Assembly: GCA_029379385.1 (NCBI GenBank)
Contig: CM055609.1
Span: 6,944,001-7,008,000, forward strand
DNA length: 64,000 nucleotides
DNA from: Quillaja saponaria
Lineage: Eukaryota; Streptophyta; Magnoliopsida; Fabales; Quillajaceae
Direction: 5' to 3'
A model generated the notes under the pieces. That model saw only the letters and a program-made list of their open reading frames with translations, was not told the origin of the DNA and ran no database searches. Numbering within the stretch: the stretch's first letter is position 1; the number at the start of each line of letters is the position of its first letter. The position numbers were made by a program, and so were the translations under genes. Positions 1 through 12,378 of this stretch are shown here, piece by piece.

Positions 1-690
1 ACAGTTACCAACATTCAAGGCAGATAGCAAATTTCAATTTGACTCATTTTCTAAACTTATTAGTCCTAAAAACGTTGCATCCATTTATATTTAATGTTGC
101 CTAGCTAAACATTGATTTGATAAATTACATTTACTTCTGTGGTCAAAATGTAGAATATATTCACCATACCAAATTTGTTAATTCTCAATCTTTTTTGTTG
201 CTAAAGGAATACATCAAATTTTTGCTTTCTCTTTTTTATTTCAAACAGACTTTCTTAATCACCAAAGGTCCAAAATGAACGAACACTAAGGAAGGAGGAG
301 TTTATGAGAGGGGACGAAGGGAAGAGGAAGAAGCCAGAAAGTAAATAATTCAAACTGCATCAATACAAAATAGATCTCGTCTATAGTAATAACTGCTACG
401 TACAAAACACAGGGAAGTTTTAAAAAATGGTGCGCGGTTATTCCGCTCGTGTATTTGCTTGTGAATTGTTAAACTCAAGCAAACTGTATTAGTTTTAGTG
501 GAAAATAACATAAATACAGAAGATATAACTTTCAAAAACAATTGAGTAAGCTTAAAACAAGGTGGAGGCTAAAAAAGGAAACAAAAATTTAAACAAGAAC
601 AAAAAAATGTGAATGCTTATAACTCGGTATATTTCTGGGTCATAGCATTGTCAAAATTGTCTCCTACGAGCATCAATGGAGAAAACCTTG
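1..690. other. Non-coding left edge, downstream of the ABC1 kinase gene
   Basis: AT-rich DNA beyond the stop codon of the minus-strand kinase gene. It probably contains that gene's 3' UTR and poly(A) region. The short open frame at 350-541 (-) shows no recognisable domain and has a composition like its surroundings. I see no gene, RNA or clear repeat here. Confidence 0.6.
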
Positions 691-3600
691 TTAGGGGGCC
701 ATCAGCCCCTCAATTGTGTAGGAAAGGGATTTTGCCCAGTCAGCTTTAAGTAGCAGCGTCTGCAGAGTCTGCATCACATTGTACCCAGGATCAAGCTTCC
801 TCTGCCAACCCTACAACATATGAAACAGAAGAAATGCCTGAGAAGGCCATTGAAATTACAGTTTGGGACCAAAAAGACTTTCCTTTAACAGCTTGTTTTT
901 AAGGAATAACCACATTCTAAGTAGATTGACCATAGTTGGCAGGCAAGCACAGTTATTCTTATATGAAATATGACCTTCATTGAAAATTAACTGAAGACAG
1001 GCTGCAGACAGAAAGCTTTTCATTTTTTTCCCTTTGGCAATGATTGCCCCAAGTTCAGTTATACGATCCATTACATAGTAGACAGAATTATAAAATACAT
1101 AATTTTAAGGTCGGAGTTAGTGATTATCACATATCTTGTAAATTTGGAATTTCTTAAAACAAAGAGGTCTGTGTATTACCACAATCCCAGGTTGGCTCGT
1201 AATTGATAATACCAATACAAATCAATGCTACATAATTTAGGTTGGCAGTGTAATTTTTATCCATTTGACCATTTCATAGGACTCGTTATGTCCGTTCTAC
1301 TATAATTGGGGGAGGCTTTTATTATATGATACAAATCCGTCACACTACAAGAAATTTCTACATCAATGGTACCTCACACAGCAGCACACTTGTAAAAGAA
1401 GAAAGAATTACCTCAAGAACCAAGGTGGTTACCATCACCGTACAAACATTGCCATCAATATTGACTCGGTGACGTCTAACTTTCTCAAGTAATTGCTGCA
1501 TGCACTCAGCAGGATGGACCAGATCACCTTCTGGAGTTCCCCAAAAACTAAATGACCCTTCCACTTCCTGTTATAACACGATATTCAGGCAATATATACA
1601 TAAAAAGGCTAGACTGCTATAGATGTTAAGCAGTACTTGAAATTACATTGAAAATTTCATTAACAAATTAGATCAATATAACAGAAAACATGTAAGTTCA
1701 AAATTAGCGACAGAAAATTGATACAAAATTCAGAATATTTTCCAACTTTAGTTCCAGAAAACAAAATATGGGGCCCACCCACCCATCCTACTCCCAATGG
1801 GAACAAATATACCAGAAGAACAAAGTCATGTCAGTTAAAAGACCAACACCGACTAAATATCACTCTAAATGAAACTTCTACCATACAGAATGATATTCAT
1901 GTAAAATGGAAAAAAGATTGAAATCACCAATCTAAAACATAGGATGAGTATTTTTTACTTAAGTTGGGACTATGCAACTTGTGCTTGAAATATCAAGCTT
2001 TAGGATGAGAAATTAAGTTGATAGTGTTAATTGTGATTAAAAAATAAAATAAAATTTGTTTCCACTTTCCACAAAGGTCGGGCCAACTACCATTCAGGAC
2101 AGTCTATCTTCTTTGCATTAAAGATGCACAATTCAAATTTTCTGACAGTAAGTTGAGCCTCAATATTCACTGCAGTATGTATCCACAACTGTCAGAAAAC
2201 TTATAATGCAGATCTAGTAAAAAAAACACCCACTAATTCACGCAGAAAGGGATCAAAACGAAATGCTTTTGAAGATCTATTATGATATAGAACAAATTGT
2301 ATCAGCACTCTTAACTACTGTGCAGCCACTGAAAGAAAGCATGCAATGTAATACAGATGACTTATCATATACCTTTTAAGGTAAACAAATACATCTATGA
2401 CACAATAATTCTTAAAGAAACAGTTCCTTGATGGAGATATTACCTCAATAAAAGCCTTTGGATTCGGGCAATTTTGTTGCTTAGATAATCTCAAAGTGCA
2501 TTCTGCAGCAGTCCGTCCATCTCGGCGGGCAACAGCTTTGAAAAATTCCAACAAATTTACACGGTCACTTCCAGAAAGTTCAGCAGTCATGCCTACATCA
2601 AGGAAAATAACATGAGGCTTTGATTTGAAGATCCTTTTCCGACGAGACTTGCTTTGAGACACCCGGACAAGGATATTTCCAGGATGCATGTCTGCATGGA
2701 TAAAGTTGTCCACCTGAAAGAAAAAATTTCAATGTTTGCCAGAACTTTATCAGGTTCAAGTTCAAAATATTCAAACAACAGAAAACTTTCCACACATAGT
2801 ATTCAACGATATGCAAACTGACAAAAAAAGGAAACAAGCAAATGAAAAACAGAAGACATAATATTTACTAGTTAAGTGACAGAGATAAAAAAGAATACAG
2901 TCAAAGAAAGTTAAGAGACAATATGTAGGTAAGTAATTCTTGTTTTTTGAGAAGAGGGAAGGGTATGGAACGAAAGGAGAGGGAAATGTATATTTTCCTT
3001 GGCTTGAGAGCTGTTTCTTTAAAGGAGGGAGAGGAAATGGTGGGGTACATGTACCCTGCAAATCCCTCCAAACCCTATTTTTTTAATTCCTCTAAATTGG
3101 GAGGATTTGGAGGGAAAGAATAAGATACATTATATTTTTTGTACGTGATGACAAATAGACACCTATTCTTTTTACTAAATACCTACTAATACTCAACTAA
3201 AACATTTTAAGGGAAAAATTATAAAAATATAGAAGAACATATCCTCTCCTTTCCACTCATCTACCAAACAAGAAATATACCTTACCTCTCCTCTTCTCTT
3301 TTCTCTCCCTTCATTTGGAAAGATAAGTTTAATTTTTCTTCTACCTCCTCTCCTCTCTTCCCCTTTCGTACCCTCTTCTCTCCTCTTCCTCCAAACTCCC
3401 ACATAGACCCTTATTCTTTAAGGGGAAAGAAACGCCAATAAACCTAAAGGTACTCAGCCACATTATCCTAAAACCCAAAAATCATTTGCATATTAGTTAT
3501 GCAATGGTCTCCATAATTTCGGAGATCAAAAACAGAAATAAAAGTAGTGTAGATTAAGCATGGAAATAGGGAAGAGGGAGAAGAGGAGGGGGCAAGGGGA

Positions 3601-5514
3601 TGCACCAGTAGGGAAAAACACTCAATAACTAAATATCAGTTCATAATTATCAACTCCAAATAAAGACTACCTAGTATGTGTTTATATAGGCAAACCCTAA
3701 TAACATAGTACCACTAAGACTAGAAACCTTAATGCCAGAGTAATCCTGATTAAATTCAAATCCCAAAATAAGAATTCAGATTAACTCTAATTCCCAAATT
3801 AATAAATTCCTAACCCAAATTACAAAATTGAAATCCCTAATGATAAGTACAAATATTTCCTTTTATATCCTGCATCCAAAAGTGTCTCATATTATTCATC
3901 AAGAAGGATCAATAGAATCTATCATGGCATCTGCTTACGTGAATAGGCTTTAAAAAGGTATAAATACTAGCCTTTTGTCCAGTTGAAATCACACTTTCAT
4001 GATTTTTGACGCTTTCATGTTATTTAGATCTTTTCAACTTTTAATGTAAATCAATCTTTTTTAATGATTTACCTCAAATTTATAGCACATAGTACAGCTT
4101 TAATGTTACAAATATTTATAACAATCACCAACTACCAATAGTTAAAGGCAAAAAAGAATTCAAAAACACTAAAATATACCAGAAGCATCTTTAAAAGTGC
4201 ATGAGTTCCAATATGAGCAAGCGCAGCTTTAATTCGATCATGCCCTTCAAGCCCATCAACATAACGTGAAACACATTCTCCTTGCTCAAAGGTTTCCACC
4301 AAAACAGCAGGATGCACAAGCGGGTAAACAGGCTTCGGGAAAGAGACATCCCTCCATCGACGGAAGTTGTATATAAAGCGGCTCAAATGGGCAGCTTCCC
4401 TTGCAAGGTCAACTTGTGACATCATGAAAACTGCAAACTGTTGCACACTCTCATCCAATCTTAACCATTTCAGTGTAGGAATAAAGTTCGAAATTTTTGC
4501 TACCAAATTGATAATAACAAAATCCCTTCTGATTGATTCACCAACACCAGGATGTCTAACCTTTACAGCAACCAAAATGGGCTTCACCTGTTGACCAGGG
4601 TACCGATATTTTAGAGAAGCTCGATGCACTTGGGCAATACTTCCAGATGCAACAGGTTTCTCTTCAAAATTCTCAAAAATTTCATAAATTTTTCGACCAA
4701 ATGCTCGTTCTATAGTTTTCCTTGTGTAGGCGAAACTATGTTCAGGAGCCTTAGTATGAAGCTCGGAAAGTTGGTTGCAAAGATCTCTAGGGAAGAGATC
4801 TGGCCGTGTAGCTGCCCATTGGCCCCATTTTATAAATGCTGGACCTGCTTGTTCCAGTGTTCGATGAACAACCTCAAGCCACATTTTCCTAAACTTGAGA
4901 CCAAAACAATCTGCAAAAGGTGCCATAACTATGCTTGGAGAGAACAATATTGACAAATAGAGAGCCCTCACTAACAGGACTAGGCCTTCTAGTACCATAA
5001 ATAATATTGAGGATAAGTAAGCATGGCCATCTTGTGCACGCAAGTACAAACTGTTTTGAGATGGATGCCAATCTGTGTCTGCCAATGTTCTCTGAGCCCA
5101 TGCTAGCTCTCCAAGTGTGAAGGCAAAAACACCAGGAACTAGCAAATGAGAACGGGCCAAGGCCAAGATGACTGATTGAGCAATTGTGTTTATGGGGGAA
5201 AATGTGTTGTTACCATTGGAAGAGTACTTTTGATATATCCTTTTCCATGCAATTTGGGGATGATGTGTCACTGCACCACTTGCCGAGATGACAGAAAAGT
5301 TCCTAGAGAAACAACTCTTGCAAAAGTTCTTCTTTGCACCAGCAAACAAGAATGAAGCATGGCTTCCACTATAGAATGAAAACTGCGAATATAATCCACT
5401 TTGGTGGATATTCTGTCCAACTGTAATGATTGCCCCATAATTACTCTTTACTGGATAGCTGTTCCTATGATTTCTAAGTATCAAACGTGCAACCCTTCTT
5501 ATATTTCCAAGCAT
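691..5514 (-). CDS. ABC1/ADCK-family atypical kinase (ADCK2-like), probably mitochondrial
   Basis: Four exons on the minus strand: 5514-4180, 2713-2444, 1567-1412 and 810-691. All three introns are phase 0 with GT/AG borders, giving 626 residues. ABC1/UbiB-family hallmarks are present in order. These are the KxGQ motif (KWGQ, about residue 229), an Ala-rich loop (ASGSIAQVHRA, about 289), a VAVKV lysine (about 318), the catalytic-loop-like FIHADMHPGN (449-458, spanning the exon 2 start) and a metal-binding DVG (484-486) where many kinases have DFG. The N-terminus is rich in Arg, Ser and Asn and poor in acidic residues, like a mitochondrial presequence. Family members act on ubiquinone or lipid homeostasis and have atypical ATPase/kinase activity; the substrate here is unknown. 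The ATG at 5514 is chosen because it opens the presequence-like segment; an in-frame TTG lies just before it. A CAG acceptor a few bases upstream suggests that the 5' leader is spliced. Intron 1 (1.47 kb) holds an inverted-repeat-like insertion. Confidence 0.9.
2949..3402. repeat. Foldback-like repeat inside ABC1 kinase intron 1
   Basis: A purine-rich block at about 2949-2992 is matched by a pyrimidine-rich block at about 3359-3381. The reverse complement of the second shares GAGAAGAGGG followed by ACGAAAGG with the first. The stretch at 3120-3200, read on the minus strand, also resembles repeats near 46.97 kb and 49.6 kb (AGTAGGTATTT, then AT-rich sequence with AATGTA). This suggests a non-autonomous mobile element of a dispersed family. 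Exact ends and target-site duplications are not resolved. Confidence 0.45.
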
Positions 5515-6860
5515 CAAATATCTGCTGGTGAAAAATATATTTAATTACTAAATGCTCAACTTGCATAATGCAGCAGTATTTTATTTTTCAATATAAAAAA
5601 GGACGTTTATTTGAAAAGAAAGAAGTACAGGGGAGGACAAAAAGTCCTCCTAAGTAAAAGAAAATAAAAAACAAAGAGATGAGCTTACATAATGCAGCAG
5701 TATGACTAACTGGCCCGCAAAATTGATGAGAAAAATAGATATACTTTTTTCGAAATAAAAGTAACAATAATCATTCATGTCTTCATTTTATTGTAATCTA
5801 CAACATGAATACATGTAATTGAAGAACCATCTAATATATCATATTCATAGATAAAATGCAAAATGCTCGTTTCTATAGAATCCATCCTCACATCCGGGCA
5901 AGTATCGATGTACTACCAATACAAAACTCATCTAATACTCAAAGTACAGACTATCCCCTCCATACACTAGGGTCAGTTTTCTTTACCAGTTATTTGATTT
6001 CCAGAATCCGCTTTCCAGATATGTAGAGATTTTGCATTATGAAAAGATCACGTCATACATGATACATCTAAACTTCAATACCCAGGGTTACCATTAAATG
6101 TATAGCTGCTTCAACTGGTAGCCTCATGCAAGCATCATAACCCTCCAATTCTATCCAAAATATAAGAAAAAAGAACTAGCAAATTTATCTCTCTAAACTC
6201 TACAACTTAGTCACCTCTTTAAAATATGGCAACATCATAAGTGCGTTTCCTATGTTAATTTAAGCTAGTAAAGAATATAATGCAGCAAGCCAATTCTATA
6301 ATTGAAGCGGTCGCGTATAAATTATGAAATACCCCTTTTAACAAATCCGAGCTTGCATCAATATAAACTACAATAGAAGTCCCACATAACATTGAACCAG
6401 GCCCAAAAGTTTGCAGAAAAAGAAAAGGCATAAGCTTGAATACGTGAATAGGAAGATGGCCTTAGAATGCACCGACCTTGACATGACGAGTGAATTTCAG
6501 GAGGACTAGTCTGTGCTAACATGCGCAGAAGGTAAATCGTTCTTACCAGCATTTTTTGATGGTATATTCAGGCTTCACAACCACCTTACTCGTTCATTGT
6601 ATTATATCATGTCTCTATTGAAGCAGTTAAATATGGCCTAGATTTGTGAAAACACCATGTGAACAGAGAGAGAAAGAAGGAAAGGCGGCGGAGTAAGACG
6701 GACAAAGAGGCGGTTCATCTTCGCTCAGCTTCCGGAGCTTAGAGATGTTGAAATTGATGAAGGAGGATTCTCAGGCGTGGAAGAGCAGCTTCCACAGCAA
6801 TGAAGGAAAAAGAAACTAATAAGAGAGAGAAGGGGAGGCCATGGTTGACTGCTCTAGGGA
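5515..6860 (-). promoter_or_regulatory. Probable spliced 5' leader and promoter of the ABC1 kinase gene
   Basis: The ATG at 5514 lies just after a CAG acceptor, so a leader intron is likely. A GC-richer pyrimidine-rich block (minus-strand view, about 6850-6650) looks like a first non-coding exon. Candidate donors are near 6656 (ATG|GTGTTT) and 6546 (CTG|GTAAGA). The block contains upstream ATGs, including one at 6718 that opens a 26-codon frame on unspliced sequence. The intervening 5520-6540 shows no coding potential. The transcript structure is inferred. Confidence 0.45.
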
Positions 6861-8460
6861 TTTAGTGGTAGGTAGGTTATGATTTACTACACTAGGGCAC
6901 ATGGTAAGAGTCAATGCTGACAAACTTGCACAAGGGGATATGCCTGCATTTAGACTCGGACTTTCTAATTGCTTGTACAGAATCGGATAGCCCAAACTAT
7001 ATTGGGCTTAAATCTCATTCATTTGGGTCAACCCAATGCACATGTTTTTTTTCACTTATGGGCCAAATTAGAGGATTGAAATAGTTTTCCTTATTAGGGT
7101 TGCATGAATAATGTGCCCATTTATTACCAAAAAAAAGGGCAAAAGAAAAATGACCTTCTTTTTAAATTTTACTAAATAAAAATTTGAATAATTATTTGAT
7201 CATCCATATATTGTTGAAAAAAGATTATAATATATTAGTCCGCTTGATTACAATCATAGCCTCGGTTGATATTAGTGATGTAGCATTTTCTTAGTCATTA
7301 ACAATGTATATTTTCTGATAACGAATCAAATATTGATTTTAAAAGAAATAAGTTATAAACTCTACTTTAAGAAATTTTTCTTGATTTGAATGAGGAGTAT
7401 TTTTTCCAATAATAAAATAAAAAGTGACATTTTTTTGTTTTCTTAATATAAATGCATAAGAACTTGGTCATATAGAGACTCTTATTTATACCATGAAAAA
7501 TATTAGTTTTGTCTAAAAATTTAAGGAAAAAACAACCCATATCCTATATATGTAGTTTGGCTATAGCTGTGTGTTAAATCAAAGAAGAAAAAGGAAAACA
7601 TACTAATGCATTTGAATTACAAGTATCTCCCAAAGCCCCTCCTCTACAACAATCTTAATTAATTAATTAATTTCCACGTCACTAGATAGATAGCTGTAAT
7701 CACATTGACAAGAGTTTATTTGATTGATACCTTTAACAGTGACAAAAGTCATTTTCAAAATAATATTTTTAGACTCATACATTGAACCCTCCATTTGTTT
7801 CAAATACTTTTTGACAATAATATTTGCTAATGAAAAGGAAATGGTTACAGGTGTAGGATTACTGACATTACAAGTTTATAATATGCTGACAATATTTTTA
7901 TTTGCCAATCATAAACAAATTTACCACTCAATTATTATACATCCTTAGCTAGCTAGATATCTATCTTTGACTCGAATTATTCTTCATATTTGTCTCTTTG
8001 CAAATTAGCAGCATTTCAATTATAAGATTTTGCCAATTATATATAGACTGTAATTTTATAGCTCGCATGTATAGATAATTATAATTTTATTGAGAACATA
8101 TTAACAAAGATCAAATTAATAATTATTAGTTTATCTCTATTCTTCATTTTCGCTCATTTTAATTAAATATCGATCTTTCCATTTTCTTTTAAAACTCGAC
8201 TCTCGACCGTAAGAGACATATAAGGATGCTTACAGTATTTAACCCACAATGCAAGGATCATACTTAGCTCATTTTGTGTTATGTGTGTTTTCTTAGGGCA
8301 ATTGACTTTATAATGTTGGGTATTTGATTAGTTTGGAAATAGTTTTCAACCTAAGGTCTTGGATGATCAATTATGTAATGAAACCTTTGTGGACTATTGA
8401 GTTCAAGGAATATTGTGAAAAATATTTTGAACATTTGCTATAATGCAATGTGGGACTTGC

Positions 8461-8485
8461 TATATATATATATATATATATATAT
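8461..8485. repeat. (TA)n microsatellite
   Basis: About 12 uninterrupted TA units in intergenic DNA. The run is directly visible and likely polymorphic in length. Confidence 0.9.
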
Positions 8486-11400
8486 CTTACCAATTGCATG
8501 AAGACAAACACATTTCAACCCAGGTAGATTTAAGTGCACTTAATAATCATATGATGGGAGTTAAAGCATATACATGTGAATTGTCAACATTTTAAGTAAT
8601 ATTTATTTCCCATAAGACACAATAATATTCAAAAGTTTTGAAAACCATGCCAAGTTAAGCATCCTTAGGTCAAATTCTCTTTTATCCGCCTACCCAATCA
8701 AATTCTAAATGGATGAAAAATGAAAAAGTTAAACCTTGAGAATACTATATTGAACTTTGAAAGATATATCAATAATTGAGGTTACACTTTTGGGTGCTGG
8801 CCAACTTTTAACCCCACAACCTCAAAAGCAATAGCAACTCATTTTGCCTCTATATTTGAAACAAAGGAAATGGTAATTTGGTTAGAAATAATTACTAGTA
8901 AAATAACTTAATTTTCAAAGAGCCAATCACCCGAAATGATTAATTAATTAAGACGTTACATGAGGCCCCACTCTATGTTTATAATTATAATTAATATCTC
9001 ACGCATTCTCCTCATGATGATAAAGTCCATTAAACTTATCAATATAATGTAGACAAAGAATAAATTTATATCAATTAGCAAGGACTAATGAACTCCCAAA
9101 TATTATTGAGCTGTTTGAAAATATAAATAATTAAAATATACATGCACTAGTAAAATTAATGATCGATGTCAATTAAATTCTTGAATTAGATGCATATATA
9201 TTGTCAGAGTTTCTATGAGCAAGTATACTAAGGTACTGTTTGAATCTTGTTTACATACATATACATATATATATATATATACTCCTAATAAAGTTTAAGT
9301 ACAAGAAAAGTTTAAATTGCTTAAGTAACATATTATAAGGGCTTGCTTTATATTAATCTTTTGGATCGATCTTAGAAATCTAAGGTTTTCAAAAACACAA
9401 ATCTTAGTCAATAAGGTCGTCTATGGCCAATTAATAAAGCCATTTTCCACCATTTATCTTTTAGATAACTTGTTCCACATTTTTCTTTCGTCATACAAGG
9501 TTGTGCAAATTGACATTGTCATGTCAAGGAAACATGGAAAACATGCAAGGTGAGACTATAGAACAAGGAAAAAATAGGAACTCCAAGCAAAGACATAAAC
9601 CCACTTTACAGATTGGAGTTTACTTTCATCAAAAAACTCAGATAGATGAGCCTTTTTCTTTGGGCGGTCGATCGACATAGAAAGTGAGAAGAGAAATGAA
9701 AGGGTCTCTCTCAAAATAGTCATACTCTAACTCTCGTATTCGTATATGGTCGGCTGTGGTCAAAGACTGGCCGTACTGCCTTTATACCACAAACTTGTCT
9801 GGACTTTTGGACACGCAGAGCCCTCAAGACACCAAAATCTCATCTTGGATTATAACATGCATGACCAATACAGCTTTGCAACAAAAAAATCAATCAAAAT
9901 CTTTATTTGCGTCAAAATGACGAACACCTTACGTGCATTGTTATAAGAGGGCTTCACCTGTTGAATAGGTAATCAACAACAGGAGTATACCTTCTAATCG
10001 TGACGAGTAGAAGACAAAGATGAAGATCATAATCATCACAAATCAAATATATATGTGGTGGAAAAAGGGGGGTTGACTTATTTTACTTGAACAGTGGATA
10101 TAGCATATAGTACAAATTAATAGTTGTTGGATTGCTTAATTCATTTTAATTTTATTATTTGATACACTATCAATAAATAATATTATAAAATTGCGATGAT
10201 TAGGTGAGCATGCAGTTGGTTATTATCGATTTAACGCATTCTCCTCACCAAATCGAGCAAATCAGTTACTTAAAAATGACACTCAATTGAAGAACCAGTA
10301 TTTTCAATTGTTTAAAATCTTCAACTGCTTATATTCCAAGAATTTCAGTCGATTCCATCGGTTGTCAAACACAGCCAAAGCAATTAAATAAATAAAAATT
10401 CAAAATTTAAAATAAATACTCCTGAATCTATACCTTCTTCGTGGCTGTATAAGGTGAATTATGGTAAATAAAGGATGGGACTCTGTGTTTTTGTAGCTCT
10501 GATAAATAGAAATAAAAGAAAGAAGATATTGGAGCTCATAATTTTGCTGAGTTTGTCGAAAGGGAAGAGATAAGGTTTGTGAGAATTGTTTAGATGTCGA
10601 GAGTTCTACATAAACAATATGCCACAATCCACTAAAAATCTGTCAACTCATCTTACACTACTTAACATACAACAATAAAAAAGTCTATTACCACTTTTTC
10701 GGTTGGTTTCGGTTTTGAAACATTAATTTTTTCAAGAACTGTAATTCTCACCCAAACCAAAATTTCTTTACAAATTACAATCGATTTTTTTTACATTTAA
10801 ATTGGGTGATTTTGGTTTCGGTTGAAATCGATGGGGATTTGTGTTGACTTTCGTTTGTTTGGTAATTTTTCTTATCTCTAGTGGTGATTGATGTTAGTGA
10901 CACATATCACTCTCTTATTTACTAATATGATAAATATTATATATTGTTAGTATATTAAATTTTAATTTTTAAATAAATATTGTTTCACATCTATAACTAG
11001 GCATAAATGTAAATACTAAAAGACACTTAAAAGAATTTCTCCAAAAATCAACCTCAATCTTTTGTTGTTGATCATAACCATGTTCGATATGATGCTTACT
11101 ATACTTATATTGAAATCAAGTTCAAGACAAGCGTTTCACATCTATATAGACAAATGGTTTATTACAAAAAGATAGTTAACAAGTAATTCTTTTAATTACC
11201 ACCATTTTCCAATTAAACTAATATTTATTATCCTTATATAAATTAAATATTTTCATTAATAAGAAACATCATATTCAAAGGTAAAGTTTTTTTTTTTTAG
11301 AAAGGGTTGTGTATGAGAAATGTTCCTTAAATAGTGCACTCTGAATTCAATCACTAAATTGATTACCCAAAACAAATTAAAATAAAATAAAATCGGCGAG

Positions 11401-11516
11401 TAAAACAGCGTCTCTTTCAGCAGCACTTCATGGTTATAACCGGATAAGACCTTTTATCACCAAGTCAACCGGTTTCCCCAACCCATTGAACGGGACCCAC
11501 TCATGAATTATTGAAT

Positions 11517-11696
11517 CCACGTGTCCCAAATGCTGACGCAATTAATATTAGGTCTGGGTTTGAAACTGAAGCAATTAATAATTTTAAAAAAAAATCAACA
11601 CAAGAACCATGCCATGATTTTCAATAAAAGCAACCCTACCTATTAAATGGTCCCCACATTTCTTAAAGACTGACCCCAAAGACATCGACACGTGCC
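11517..11696. promoter_or_regulatory. Pair of G-box/ABRE-like motifs
   Basis: CCACGTGTCC lies at 11517-11526 and GACACGTGCC at 11687-11696. Both contain the CACGTG core bound by bZIP and bHLH factors. They lie in a GC-richer patch 3' of the minus-strand MYB gene. No start codon of a nearby plus-strand gene was recognised, so the target is unclear. The motifs are certain as sequence; function is inferred. Confidence 0.35.
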
Positions 11697-12378
11697 TCTT
11701 GATTTCGTCAAGCCCCGATTACCCATAAACCCCATGCAAATTAAATTACTTTATTTGTACGTGAAAAGACACTTACACATTACAGGTGTCCAGGACACAT
11801 GTCGACACCATGAACTCCGGCGGCTGTCGCCGTCTACGTAGCCGGAATCTTGGACTGACTGTCGGAATCAGTGAAACCAAATCATAGATTTTTTTTTTTG
11901 AGTCAAGTGAAGCACTTTCACTTAGATTTTCCTTTCTCCTAATAGCTCAAAGATTTCCACATTAGAAAAGAAAACAAAAAAAAATTGCCTCCTTTTTTAA
12001 AATGACCTAGATTTAATATTTGCCTAGATGGGTGCTGCCTAATATTAATATTTTCTTTTAGAGAAGTTGAAGAAGACTGTAGATTCATTTATTTAATCAT
12101 TATTATTATTATTATTTTGTATTTTTATTTCTATAAAAAAATCGCTTGCATTGGAACATGCATGATATAATTAATATGATTGAAATGGTGGTTGCTAAGG
12201 AGTTAAATAAAGAAATATATATGCAAAGTTCATGCCAATAATGGAAATATTAAAATTAAAATATAGAAACTTGAAACTCCAAATTAATAATAAAAATTTT
12301 ACATGTATAACATGAACCAAGTTCCAAGCTAACCCAGAAAATTGGAAATAAGAGAAATCAACCATTTTTGGGTGATTT

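Larger units (their letters stand above)
6861..12378. other. Long AT-rich intergenic region between the ABC1 kinase and MYB genes
   Basis: About 5.5 kb without a supportable gene. It contains TA microsatellites (8461-8485 and near 9258-9281), a (TTA)n run near 12097-12116, a poly-T run near 11288-11299 and many AT-rich patches. The short open frames (7724-7948, 9746-9946, 10400-10627, 12195-12425) lack domain signatures and sit in low-complexity DNA. A GC-richer island at 11450-11880, about 0.5-0.9 kb past the MYB stop codon, holds G-box/ABRE-like motifs. Confidence 0.55.

Noticed and set aside
2771..3402. Minus-strand frames inside the ABC1 kinase intron 1
   Set aside because: Low-complexity products from a purine/pyrimidine-rich repeat within an intron whose flanking exons join in frame.
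4624..4953. 109-codon plus-strand frame
   Set aside because: Antisense to the ABC1 kinase first exon, which carries the conserved KxGQ and Ala-rich motifs on the other strand.
9746..9946. 66-codon plus-strand frame
   Set aside because: Local composition is less AT-rich, but there is no domain, no splice partner and no promoter context.
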